From positions 1,302,001 through 1,366,000 of the forward strand of contig NZ_JAIOAO010000003.1 of NCBI RefSeq assembly GCF_021190955.1: DNA of 64,000 bases, written 5' to 3'. Source of the stretch: Parachryseolinea silvisoli (GTDB taxonomy: Bacteria; Bacteroidota; Bacteroidia; Cytophagales; Cyclobacteriaceae). This document shows positions 25,755 through 36,400 of the stretch, in pieces (the first letter of the stretch is position 1; each line of letters starts with the position of its first letter). A program made the translations under genes and the position numbers. The notes below the pieces were generated by a model. That model was not told the DNA's origin. It searched no databases and was given only the letters and a program-made list of their open reading frames with translations.

Positions 25755-26315
25755 TCAAACCTTTTTCTGCTTTGCAAACGTCACCGCCGTGACAATTCCT
25801 ACCAATGCCCCTGCAAAATGGGATTCCCAGGAAATACGCGGATCGCTCGGCAATACGCCATAAAACACACCTCCATACAGCAACAGCACGATGATGCTGA
25901 TAAACAACGACAGAAAATCACGCCGGAAGATCCCGAAGAAGATAAGAAAGAACGCCAGGCCGTACACCACGCCGCTTGCACCGATATGATTAGCCGGCCG
26001 CGCAAACAACCACACCAGCACGTTCGTCCAAAAATACGCCCGCAGGAAAACCACGCCGCCAATGCGTGGATAAAAGAAAAACAGCACCCACCCCAGAAAT
26101 AACAATGGGATGGTATTTGAAACCAAATGCAATAAGTCACCGTGAATTAACGGTCCTGCGAGCACGCCAATCAGGCCGTGCAACGTACGCGGCTCGATGC
26201 CATACCAGCTCAACGGCAGCCCAAATATGAGCTCCAGATAAAACACCAGCCACATCAGGAATACAAACCGGATGGGGACTATTGAACTTCCAAAAAACGA
26301 GGATTCCGAAGCCAT
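25755..26315 (-). CDS. Rhomboid family intramembrane serine protease
   Basis: A polytopic membrane protease of 186 residues from the ATG at 26315 (MASESSFFGS); a GTG three codons upstream is an alternative. The HxxxN motif of the second helix is present (HLVSN). The catalytic Ser114 lies in HIGASGVVYG and the partner His166 in ESHFAGALVG, so the dyad is intact. Six hydrophobic segments can be read, the minimal rhomboid core, ending in a basic KQKKV tail on the presumed cytosolic side. Rhomboids cleave single-pass substrates within the membrane; the substrate here is unknown. It follows the TerB-like gene by 84 nt. Confidence 0.92.
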   Translation of the reverse strand: MASESSFFGSSIVPIRFVFLMWLVFYLELIFGLPLSWYGIEPRTLHGLIGVLAGPLIHGDLLHLVSNTIPLLFLGWVLFFFYPRIGGVVFLRAYFWTNVLVWLFARPANHIGASGVVYGLAFFLIFFGIFRRDFLSLFISIIVLLLYGGVFYGVLPSDPRISWESHFAGALVGIVTAVTFAKQKKV

Positions 26316-26399
26316 AGAGGTCACACGGGGCCAAACACCCCAGGTGCAAAGATGGAAATTGTACGGTCACCTGAAAACGTCAGGCCGTACAAAGACGTG

Positions 26400-26885
26400 C
26401 TAAATTGTGCCAGGGTCTTTGATCATTGAAAGGGCTGCGTAGCGCGCTTCCTCTGGTGTCACGGTCTTAATGCCCCACAAACCACCGGACGATGACGCAA
26501 TGCGGCTGGCCAGGTTCTTCAGCATCTTATAATAGGCATCCGCAAAAGTGCGGTCGAGTTTCGGCCAAAGCTGGTTCAGGCTCTGCAGCTCTTCCACGAT
26601 CAGCGGCGTACGCCGCGTTGACTCATACGGGTAGCTTTGAATCAGAATCTTGATCTTGTCCTCGAAGTCTTCCGCCATGATGGTGAAGAATCCCGAAAGC
26701 ACCGAAGCGCTCTCCTTCTGTTTACGGGCCACGGCCATGGCTTCTTTAATCTCCTTTCGGTCAATGTGGCCATCGGCTCCTGCCACCAGAATGCACACCA
26801 GAATCGGTGCGCGCAAGATCAGCTCGCCTTCGGCATCGGTCAGTTTATCAAACTGCGGAATCATAGGGAATGTTAACGTACTCAT
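26400..26885 (-). CDS. TerB-like protein
   Basis: A small soluble protein of 161 residues from the ATG at 26885 (MSTLTFPMIPQF). An upstream ATG adds 14 residues (MMYWHGDWAWVG) that look like non-coding sequence. The all-helical fold with VAGADGHIDRKEIKEAM is the metal-binding signature of TerB/DjlA-like domains (tellurite-resistance protein TerB superfamily). The C-terminus has AALSMIKDPGTI. TerB domains often sit in stress-related or membrane-linked systems, but no other ter genes are in view, so no role can be assigned. The upstream -7 candidate is at 26998. Confidence 0.65.
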   Translation of the reverse strand: MSTLTFPMIPQFDKLTDAEGELILRAPILVCILVAGADGHIDRKEIKEAMAVARKQKESASVLSGFFTIMAEDFEDKIKILIQSYPYESTRRTPLIVEELQSLNQLWPKLDRTFADAYYKMLKNLASRIASSSGGLWGIKTVTPEEARYAALSMIKDPGTI

Positions 26886-26997
26886 ATTCGTACCTACCCA
26901 AGCCCAATCTCCATGCCAGTACATCATACCGCCATTTGCAGGCCGTAGGCGCGTGCTGTACTCAGGTACAAGTACCCTTATTGGACGCTATCTCCCA

Positions 26998-27028
26998 TAA
27001 AGGTAACTGTTGACGGGACACCTATCAA
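26998..27028 (-). promoter_or_regulatory. Possible promoter of the TerB-like gene
   Basis: On the minus strand TTG (27026-27028) is followed after 20 bp by TACCTTTA (26998-27005), one base from TAnnTTTG. The implied leader of about 105 nt is long. A GGTAC/GTACC inverted repeat lies nearby at about 26964-26976. Confidence 0.35.
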
Positions 27029-27092
27029 GCACCTTTCTTTAAGGTAAATGAAAAAACCAGGGTTTTCACACGCCCGATAACAATTTACGTCC

Positions 27093-27123
27093 TTGGCTGT
27101 TGCTATATTGGAGATTATATTTA
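27093..27123 (+). promoter_or_regulatory. Possible promoter of the NtrC-type regulator/hybrid kinase pair
   Basis: TTG (27093-27095), 20 bp, then TATATTTA (27116-27123), one base from TAnnTTTG. It would give a leader of under 20 nt before the ATG at 27143. Confidence 0.35.
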
Positions 27124-27142
27124 CTTTTTGAAATCGTAGCCC

Positions 27143-28504
27143 ATGTACGACAAAGACCCCGTAAAAATTTTTGTAGTCGAAGACGATCCGGCTTACACCA
27201 AATTTCTCAAGTACGTCCTGGAATTAAACCCCGATTATGAAGTAGAGTTTTATACATCCGGCAAGGATTGCCTGGCCAACCTGTATAAAAACCCTGCGAT
27301 CATAACCCTGGATTATTCCCTGCCCGACATACCCGGCGAAAAGGTGCTTAGCCAGATTCGGAGCCATGACCCTAACATCAACGTGATTATCGTCTCTGCC
27401 CAGGAGAAGATCCACACCGCTGTGGAACTGCTCAAATCCGGGGCCTATGACTATATTCCCAAAGATCATGAGACAAAGGACCGGCTGCTGAACTCCATCC
27501 ACCACGCCCGGAACAAAACCTCGCTCATCCGTGAGATCGATCATCTCAAGAAAGAAATCTCCGAGAAGTACGAGTTTGAGAAAAGTATCATTGGCACCAG
27601 CCCCGCCATCAAACGTACCTTCAGTTTGCTCGAAAAGGCTGTTCAGACGAACATCTCGGTTAGCATCTCGGGCGAGACGGGTACCGGCAAAGAATTGGTG
27701 GCAAAAGCCATCCACTACAACTGCAAGCGAAAGAACAAACCGTTCGTTGCCGTCAACATCGCGGCCATTCCGCGCGACCTGATCGAGAGCGAGCTTTTTG
27801 GTCATGAAAAGGGCGCCTTTACCGGTGCCGTGACGCGCCGTATCGGCAAGTTTGAAGAGGCCGAAGGCGGTACCATCTTCCTGGACGAGATCGGCGAGAT
27901 GGATCTCAACCTGCAAGCCAAGCTCCTGCGCGTGTTGCAAGAGCGCGAAGTGACCCGCATTGGCGCCAACCAGGTCATCAAGCTGGACGTCCGCATCATT
28001 GTTGCCACGCACAAAGACCTGGCAGAAGAAGTGAAAGCCAATCGTTTCCGTGAAGATTTGTATTACCGCTTGCTGGGCTTGCCCATCAACCTGCCGCCGC
28101 TCCGGGAACGCGGGCAGGACGTAATCCTCATTGCCAAACATTTCCTGGATCAGTTTGCGAACGACAACCAGATGCGCAAATTCAAGATCAGTCCCGAAGC
28201 CCAGGAAAAATTGTTGCAGTATCCCTTCCCGGGCAACATCCGCGAGTTGAAATCGATCATTGAGCTGTCAGCCGTCATGGCGGAAGAGCAGGACATTCGC
28301 CCGCAAGACATCAGCTTCAACAGCACTACCCGCATGGAGTCGTTCCTGTATCAGGAAATGACCATGCAGGAATTTATGTACCGCATCATTCGACACTACT
28401 TGAATAAATACGATAATAATGTGCTCGAGGTGGCACACAAGCTCGATATCGGGAAATCATCTTTATATCGATACCTCAAAGAGATGGAGACGAGCGGTAT
28501 ATAG
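27143..28504 (+). CDS. NtrC-family sigma-54-dependent response regulator
   Basis: A 453-residue transcriptional activator of sigma-54 promoters. The receiver domain has the acidic pocket Glu13/Asp14/Asp15 (VVEDDPAY) and phosphoacceptor Asp57 (ITLDYSLPDIPG). The AAA+ domain has Walker A at 177-184 (GETGTGKE), the sigma-54 contact loop GAFTGA at 224-229 and Walker B GGTIFLDEIGEM near 242-253. The C-terminus is a Fis-type helix-turn-helix (VLEVAHKLDIGKSSLYRYLK). All activator elements look intact. Its stop codon is immediately followed by the ATG of the hybrid kinase, so the two should form one phosphorelay. Target genes cannot be seen. Confidence 0.95.
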   Translation: MYDKDPVKIFVVEDDPAYTKFLKYVLELNPDYEVEFYTSGKDCLANLYKNPAIITLDYSLPDIPGEKVLSQIRSHDPNINVIIVSAQEKIHTAVELLKSGAYDYIPKDHETKDRLLNSIHHARNKTSLIREIDHLKKEISEKYEFEKSIIGTSPAIKRTFSLLEKAVQTNISVSISGETGTGKELVAKAIHYNCKRKNKPFVAVNIAAIPRDLIESELFGHEKGAFTGAVTRRIGKFEEAEGGTIFLDEIGEMDLNLQAKLLRVLQEREVTRIGANQVIKLDVRIIVATHKDLAEEVKANRFREDLYYRLLGLPINLPPLRERGQDVILIAKHFLDQFANDNQMRKFKISPEAQEKLLQYPFPGNIRELKSIIELSAVMAEEQDIRPQDISFNSTTRMESFLYQEMTMQEFMYRIIRHYLNKYDNNVLEVAHKLDIGKSSLYRYLKEMETSGI

Positions 28505-30433
28505 ATGAACATTCAGCAGTACGTCAACAAGGGTTCGTTTTACAAAGCCGTCGTAGAGGATGGTTCCGATGTGATCTTTATTGTAGATTTCACCGGTAAC
28601 ATCCAATACCACAATGCTTCAGCATCACAAACCCTGGGTTACCGGTCGAAGAGCCTCATCGGCAAGAACTTTTTTGAGTTCATCCGCCCCTCCACCCTGG
28701 CCGAGCTGCAACAGAAATTTAAAGAAAGCCAGAAGCGCGCATATACCGAAAAAGTAGAATTCCAATTCCTCTGCCGCGACCAAACCTACCGCTTCCTGGA
28801 ATTCAACGCCATCAACCTTAAACACAAAGAAGGTCTCCCAGGCTTTATCCTCGACTGCCGCGACATCACGCAACGCAAAAAGGACGAGGCCGAACTGGTG
28901 CGACTACAAAAAGCCAAAGAGCAATTCCTGGCCAACATCAGCCACGAAATACGCACACCTATCAACGGCATCGCGGGCATGGTTAATTTATTAAGCCAAA
29001 ATCCGAGCCCCGACGAGCACGAAACCTATCTCAACGCAATCAAGCACTCGGCGGAAAACCTGAAGGTGATCATCAATGACATTCTTGACCTGGCCGCCAT
29101 CGAGTCTGGCAAACTGCGCTTTGAGAAAATCGCCTTTAACCTGACTGACCTGCTCCCCTCGCTGATCAGCACCTTTACCTATCAGGCCAGGGAAAAGAAG
29201 ATTTCGCTGGCCTATGACATCGATGAGAAGCTGAACAAGATTCTGATGGGGGACCCCGTGCGGTTAAACCAGATCCTGATCAACCTCATTAGCAATGCCG
29301 TGAAGTTCACCCATACGGGTTCCATCCGCGTGCAATGCACCGTCGAGCGTGAACAGCGAAAAATTTGTTGGGTGCGTCTGGAAGTGTCGGATACCGGCGT
29401 GGGGATACCGGAAGAAAAACTGGCTACGATCTTTGAAAGCTTTAGCCAGGCCGACGAGAGCGTGACGCGTCGTTATGGCGGCACAGGCTTAGGTTTGACC
29501 ATTGTGCGCCAGCTGGTGGAGCTCCAGGACGGAAAAATCCATGTTGTCAGCAAAGAACATCAAGGCTCGACATTTATCGTCACGATTCCCTACCCCATCG
29601 GGCAGGTGAACGACATCATGCCGCAGATGCCCCGCCTGGACAAAACACATTCTTTGGCTAACACCTCGCAACTGCGTGTTCTGCTGGTGGAAGACAATGA
29701 CATCAACCGGCTGTATGCCAGAAGCATCCTCAAGAACTGGCAGTGTTATATCGACGTGGCCGAGAACGGTCTCGTGGCAATCGAAAAGATCAAAAACAAC
29801 GCGTTCGATGTCGTGCTGATGGATGTGCAGATGCCCGTGATGGACGGCTATGAGGCCACAAAGGCCATTCGCCTGATGGAACTGGCTGCCGAGCTGCCCA
29901 TTATTGCGCTCACGGCCAACGCTACGGTAAAGGATGTAGAGAAATGTTTTGCCGCCGGTATGAACGACTACTTGCCCAAACCATTCACCCCCGAAGATCT
30001 CTACCGAAAACTATTTGACGATCTCAAGATCAAACCCCTCAACGATGCGCAGCCGCGCCCCGCGCGGGTCACCGAACCTGAGGGAGTAATGTACAACCTC
30101 TCCTACCTACGCAACGTCTCCGGCAACAACGAAGACTTTATACGCGAAATGGTCTCTACGTTTGTCCAAACCGTGCCGCCTGTATTGACGGAGATGCAAA
30201 AGTGCCTTCAGGAGAAAGAATGGATGCGCCTCTCCCGCCTCATTCACCAGATTAAACCGTCGTTCATTCTCCTGGGTATCGATGCCCTGCGAGCCAACAT
30301 CCTCTTCATTGAAGAGAACAGTAAAGCCGAAACAAGCCTTTCCAAGGTCACACAAACGACCAAAGAGTTCATTGCCCGCTGCAACACAATTCTACCGCAG
30401 CTCTCCCGCGACATTCTCATGACACAACCTTAG
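28505..30433 (+). CDS. Soluble hybrid histidine kinase: PAS-HisKA-HATPase-REC-HPt
   Basis: A 642-residue sensor kinase with no membrane span or signal peptide, so it should sense a cytosolic signal. Domains in order: PAS at about 12-125 (VIFIVDFTGNIQYHNASA), HisKA with His147 (FLANISHEIRTPINGIAG), HATPase with N box NQILINLISNAVKFT, G1 DTGVGIPEEK and G2 GGTGLGLTIV, a receiver with Asp440 (VVLMDVQMPVMDGYEA) and an HPt domain with His581 (RLIHQIKPSFILLG). All phosphotransfer residues are present, so a His-Asp-His-Asp relay to the NtrC-type regulator encoded directly upstream is likely. The PAS ligand is unknown. Confidence 0.95.
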   Translation: MNIQQYVNKGSFYKAVVEDGSDVIFIVDFTGNIQYHNASASQTLGYRSKSLIGKNFFEFIRPSTLAELQQKFKESQKRAYTEKVEFQFLCRDQTYRFLEFNAINLKHKEGLPGFILDCRDITQRKKDEAELVRLQKAKEQFLANISHEIRTPINGIAGMVNLLSQNPSPDEHETYLNAIKHSAENLKVIINDILDLAAIESGKLRFEKIAFNLTDLLPSLISTFTYQAREKKISLAYDIDEKLNKILMGDPVRLNQILINLISNAVKFTHTGSIRVQCTVEREQRKICWVRLEVSDTGVGIPEEKLATIFESFSQADESVTRRYGGTGLGLTIVRQLVELQDGKIHVVSKEHQGSTFIVTIPYPIGQVNDIMPQMPRLDKTHSLANTSQLRVLLVEDNDINRLYARSILKNWQCYIDVAENGLVAIEKIKNNAFDVVLMDVQMPVMDGYEATKAIRLMELAAELPIIALTANATVKDVEKCFAAGMNDYLPKPFTPEDLYRKLFDDLKIKPLNDAQPRPARVTEPEGVMYNLSYLRNVSGNNEDFIREMVSTFVQTVPPVLTEMQKCLQEKEWMRLSRLIHQIKPSFILLGIDALRANILFIEENSKAETSLSKVTQTTKEFIARCNTILPQLSRDILMTQP

Positions 30434-30439
30434 AAGACA

Positions 30440-30470
30440 TAAAAAAGGGAAGGCGCTAACCTTCCCTCTC
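30440..30470 (-). terminator. Terminator between convergent kinase and giant-protein genes
   Basis: A GGGAAGG/CCTTCCC stem (30447-30453 with 30460-30466) with a 6-nt loop is followed on the minus strand by six T. It ends the giant gene and may also stop the kinase transcript, whose plus-strand T tract is weak. Confidence 0.75.
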
Positions 30471-30490
30471 TAATTTCTTCCGCGCTGCGA

Positions 30491-33400
30491 TTAATTCAAC
30501 ACAACAATTTTTGTATACAACACTGCTTTGCCGCTGGCCTGTATCGACAGCACATAGATACCGTTCGGCAACGAGCTGATGTCTACTGCCTGCGGCGCTG
30601 CGAGGTTGCGATTCACCTCGCCGTCCAATACAGTAATACCGCGTTGGTCCACCACCTTCCAGCTGTAATCTCTTTCCAGGCGTGTTCCGAGGAATAGGTT
30701 AATCTGCTTCGAAGCCGGGTTAGGATAAATCTTCAACTTGGCCAGCGCTGCCGTGGCCGGATCGTCGGGCAAGCCTACCGGGGTCATCGGCGTCTTCGTT
30801 TCTTCAATCTTCCGGATTTCCGTTTGCAAGATGCGGCGTGACGCTTTGTCTTGCGCAAAGGCCAGCAATGAAAGGTTGCTGCCATCAGTAATTGGAACCT
30901 GAATCGGATACTCAATTGTCCGCGTGTATACTTTGCCGATTTCCAGCGGCTCATTAATCAAAAACCCTTCTGGACCAAACAACAATTTACGCAGAGAATT
31001 ATGATTATAGCGGCCGCTCGTTCCTATTTCAATGTTGTCTTCTACCAATGCCGCGTGCAAGATCATCGGCGGTGTAAAGGTCTGCTCCTGGTCAATAAAG
31101 GTATACTTAACCGTGGCCCGCAGCACGTTCGACGGGGCGGTCGGATCTATTTCAATCTCGATCCGGAAAGACGGCGCCTCCAACGATCTTCGATCCAGTT
31201 CGTCATCCGTGATTTTTTGATAGGCGCCTGTAAAGTTCATACCATAGTAATTGCCAAAGATACCATCCATAACAGCCAGGGGTGGCTGCGATACACCGTA
31301 TAGTTGACTCCGTACGGCCGGGTCCTCTGTGTTGTCCACGGCAATTTGATCGAAGCCAGGCGTCGTAATATGATATTGAAGCTTGATGTGATCGGCCGGG
31401 TTCAACTGGTCGATATAGTCGTCGGCGGCCAGGCTGGGTTGACTGAAATTGTTTGTAAAGTGCTCTACCAATACGTTTCGTTCCTTTTCACCGATATAGA
31501 TATCATCAAAAGCAAAGCCGTTCAGGATACGACCTGCATCATTGTCTTCGTTCGCGCCAAACGCAATCCGGAACACGACGGTATCTTTCGGCAGATCGTT
31601 CAGGTTAAAACGACCGTTACGCCAACCGTTGGTCATATCCGTCCAGGCGAAGTTGTCTTGCCCGCCCGGCTTGCCACTCAGGTTCGAGCCATTATACCAA
31701 TCAATGCCCCGCTCACTGTCGGCGCCCACCACACGCCAGTTCTGACCACCATCGGACGAGTACTGTAACACAGCACCATCAAAGTTCTTTTGTGTATCGG
31801 ACCAGTACCGGATCGATGCCATCGGACGCTCCAGCGCGCTTAGGTTTACACAAGGCCCCAGCACATACGAATCTTCGCTGCCATAATACGTACTGTAATA
31901 GGGTGCCGCGCCCGGATTGGGATTACCCCCAGTCCACCAGGCGCTATCGCCCGAGAAAGCCCCCCTGATCATATCACCGTTGGGAACACCAAACTCCCAA
32001 CTGGACGGGTTTCCGTTTTCCACCTTGATCCAGGCCCCCTGACCGTCTTCAAAATCTGTCTGATAGCCGTTACTTGAAACCGGCAAGTGATAGTCCAGAA
32101 TGTAAACCGCGATCGTTGTATCCTTTTCACATCCAACGTCCGTGCGTACACGCAAATTCACGCGGTATGTCTGGAAGGCCTGGTATTGGTGGCTCGGTTT
32201 TTCGTACGTTCCTTGCGTGCGGCCGCCGTGCGTACCCGCTGGAACGTTATCCGCCGCTTCTCCGAAGGGCAACACGTCGCCATCGTCAAAGTTCCAGGAA
32301 TATTCCTGAATGGTGCCAAGGGCGATCTCTGATTTGCTTTGGAACTTCGTCGCCTCACCGCTACAAATTTTTGTCCAGGTAAAGTCCACTTTTGGCTTGG
32401 TGCCAATAAAGATCTGCTTCTCGGTCACCGCCGTACAATTTTGATCGGTCTTCACCGTCAGGGTCACATTGTAGTATCCTTCGCGGCTATACTTCCACTT
32501 TGGATTCTGAATCGTCTTCTTAACGTTGCCATCGTCGAAGTCCCACTCCCAACCATTGATATGACCGTCAAAGGTGTTGTTGGGAATGGTCGACAGATCG
32601 ACAAACGACACCGAATCCGTCACACATGAATTATTGGCCCCGATCACCGCCTGCGGCGACGCATTGATCACAATACGTTTCAACATCTTACTGATAGCCC
32701 CCGAAGCGTTGGTATAGGTATATTCCACAAAATACTCACCGGCCAAAAGGCCGTCGGTATTAACGTATTGTCCAGCCCCGTCGGAGCCTAGAATGCCCGG
32801 CGTCAACGGACTGGCAAAACCTGTCGTCGGCGAACCGGTACTTACCGGCGGATCACCCACCAGGCGCGCCTTGCCAACGTTCGTACAAATGCGTGGCTCT
32901 GTGCTAAAGTCCGCCACACCGGTACCCGTCTGTACGCCAAAGTTGATGTCGGTCAGCGGGTTCACAATAACTGTCTGACTCACCGAGCCTACGCAGCTGT
33001 TAGCATCCGTAAACGTATAGGTGATAATGTTGATGCCGATGTTCGCATGCGTCGGATCAAACCACGACGTACCCGCTTGTATACCTGGGCCGGTAAACAC
33101 ACCGCCAGGGCCTTGGGGGAATCCTTGCAACACTTCGATCGGGTCGTTCTCCGCATAAGCAGGCTCCAGGCCGAAGATTGAAGGCTTAGGCAGACGGTTA
33201 ATGGTCAGTTCGACCTGGTCGGATACTGCTGTACAAGGACCGCCCGCATCCGGGTCGTTGCTGGTCAACGTAAAAATAATATATCCCGCGACGCTGTCGA
33301 CTGTCGTAGGCGTATACAAAGAATGGAGATCGTTCACGTCTGAATAGCGAACCGGATCGCCGTCGCCACCGGTCCATGTTGTCTGGGTGGTGGCGCCGCT

Positions 33401-36400
33401 CATGCTCCCGTTCAGGTGTACAACATCGTTTTCGCAGATCGCGAAGTCTGCGCCGGCAAATACCTTCGCCGACTCTTGTACAAGTATATTTACCTCATCA
33501 AACACGGCCGTACACGGCCCCGAACCGTCAGGGTCGTTGGCCGTCAGGCGGAAGATAAGTGTCTGGTTAATGTCCGCCGGGAGCGCCGTCGTGTAAGGCG
33601 CGTTCACACGCATATCGGTTGTCACGCTGCTAACTGACAGTGAGCCGGCAGCGCTGACAATGCTCCACGCACCGTTCACAGCGTTACCTGCCAGGGTGCC
33701 GGAAAGGTCAATACGATTCGGCTCGCAGACTACATAATCGACCAACGGCACAATGCGTGCGCGACGGTTGAAGAAGATCATCAGGGTATCGGTCTTCGTC
33801 GTACAGGGTCCCGTCAGGTCGGGGTCGTTGGTAATCAGGTACAGTTTCACAAATCCACGTGCCACGTCGGCATCCACCGCGGTGTACGTCGCAAGCACTT
33901 CCTTCAATGTTGTCGTGGTGCTGGCTGAAATCGAACCGTCGCCAGTCTTGATGAACCAGGTACCGTCTGATGCTCCCCCGCCGATTGTTCCGGTCAGCGG
34001 CACATTCATCGGCATCACATCCGCCTCGCAAACTGAAAAGTCGGCCCCCGCCGCCACCGTCACCGCCGGGTTCACCGTAACGGTTACGGTAGACAACGGC
34101 CCGGTACAACCATTGGCCGCAGGGTAAATGGTATATACCACCTGCCCCACGGAAGCGTTGGTAGTCGTCAGCAACTGGTCGATGACCGAGCCATCACCGC
34201 TCGCGGCACCCGCAATATTGGCATCTGCTGCGGCCGTCCAGGTAAAGGTTGTACCCGATACGTTCTGAGGGGCCGGCAAAATAGCGATCTGTGCACGTTC
34301 ACCGCTACAAATAGTAACATCGCCGGCCTGAGCCGACGGCAGCGGCTTCACGTGAACAACCAGGTTCACGGTTGGTCCGGTACAGCCACCCACGCTGGGC
34401 GTAAATACATAGGTGATGATACCCACAGCGTTACCTGTATTGACCGGCATGTGCGACAGTGCACCGCTACCCGAAGCGGGCACACTCGCCGGATCAATGG
34501 GTCCGGTGAACGTGCGCACCCAGGCAAAATTCACACCGCTAATGGCTGAGGTTGGGGTGAAGCTGAGTAGCTCACCGCTACAAAGCTGTCGTGTCAGATC
34601 CGTAGGTGGGTTGTTAATCACCGGCACGGGCTTCACTGTCACGGTTACGTCAAACGGCACGCCGGGGCAGTCGCCGGAATAGGGTGTAATCTGGTACGTC
34701 ACCGTCCCCGTGGTGAGGCCATCGGTGCTCGTTAATGCCTGGCGGATCACGTTACCGGCACCCGCAGCAGCACCACTAACGTTATTGGTACCCGCAGCCA
34801 GCACGGTCCACATGTACGTAGTACCCGCTACACTATTGGGATTCGAAATCGTTACGGTCGTTGACTCGCCCGAGCAAATAGTCTGACCATCGGCATATGC
34901 CGTCGGCTTCGGACGAACAGACACTACATAGTTCACCGGCGTTCCAGAACAGCTGCCGGCAGAAGGTGTGATCTTATAAATAATAACCCCGGTGGTATTA
35001 GCGGTGTTGATCGGCGAGTCAGTGATGGCTCCTGTGCCTGTTGAAGTGACACCGCTCAACGAGCCAATCACCGTCGACTCCCAGGTAAACGTCGTACCCG
35101 GTGTAATGGATGCCGTCGGCGAGAAGCTCAACGCCGTGCCACTGCAGATTTCCTGCACCAGGGTAGACGGCGGGTTTGTAATGCTGGGTTGTGGATTAAC
35201 GGTTACCGTAACATCCACAACGTTACCGGTACAGCCGTTCACGTGTGGCGTGATGCGGTACGTCACGGTGCCGGGGTTCACACCATCCACGGTGGTCAAC
35301 ACCTGGCTGATCACGGATCCGTCACCCGCCGATTGTCCCGATACATTCGAGAAAGCCTGAACTACCCAGGTATAACCCGTGCCCGTAACACCATTGGTAT
35401 TCGTAATGGTAACGCTAGTCGCAGTACCCGAACAGATTGACTGCGGCGATGCCGCGGCGATCGGCAGCGGCGTTACGGTTACGTGCACTGCAAAGCCCGG
35501 CCCGGTACATCCGGCCGCTGCCGGCTGAATCAGGTAGGTTACGGTGCCCATGCTAACGCCATCTGTCACAAACAGCTGCTGTGCGATGGTGGCTGTACCA
35601 CCCCCCGCCGACGCACCCGTTACATTCACGGCACTTTGCACTGTCCAGGTAAAGGCCGTTCCCGAAACACTGTTCGGATTGGTAATGGCAATGTTGGTTG
35701 TCTGCCCCGTGCAGATAGATGCGTCCGCCGCAAAAGCCGTCGGCTTTGTGCGCAGGGTCAGGCTGGCGGTATTGCTGGTCAACGTCGAGCAAGCACCGGT
35801 AATCTCCACCGAGAATTGCTCGCCGTTCAAGGTCAGGGGAATATTCGAGAGTGTTAATGTCGGTGTCGTGGTACCGCTAAAGACTCCTCCGTCCGACAGG
35901 TATGCGGCGCCTTGCTTCCATTTATAGGTCAGGCCCGCACCGATAGCGGCTACGGTAAACTGTGTACTGCCGTCTTCGCAGACATCTGCATTGACAGGGT
36001 GAGACGTAATACTTACCTGATTCTGAATTGTCAGCACTGCGCTGTTGCTGACCGCGGGCGGCTCGCATGCGCCACGCACAATGGCGCGGTATAAATAGCC
36101 GTTATAAACGTATGGTGCGCTTGTCAGCGTCAGCACGGACGTGGTCGCGCCGCTGTAAACGCCACCGTTAGTTACGGCTGTATAGCTCACGCCGCCATTG
36201 GTGCTCACTTCCCAGCCATAGGTTGGTGCTGTGGTACCCGTCGCCACTACTGTAAACGAAGCATTGCCACCTTCACAAACCGGTGCACTGTTGGAAGGTT
36301 GCCCTACAATGACTGGCTTGTGCTGCACCGTCAGGGCAACCACTGTGCTGGTCGCGCCCACGCACGTACCACCGATCTCGACACTATACTGATTGCCGTT

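Noticed and set aside
25576-25863. A 95-codon plus-strand frame between holA and the rhomboid gene
   Set aside because: It overlaps the end of the rhomboid gene and shows no recognisable domain or signal.
27224-28141. A 305-codon minus-strand open frame
   Set aside because: It is antisense to the NtrC-type regulator, which has all family motifs.
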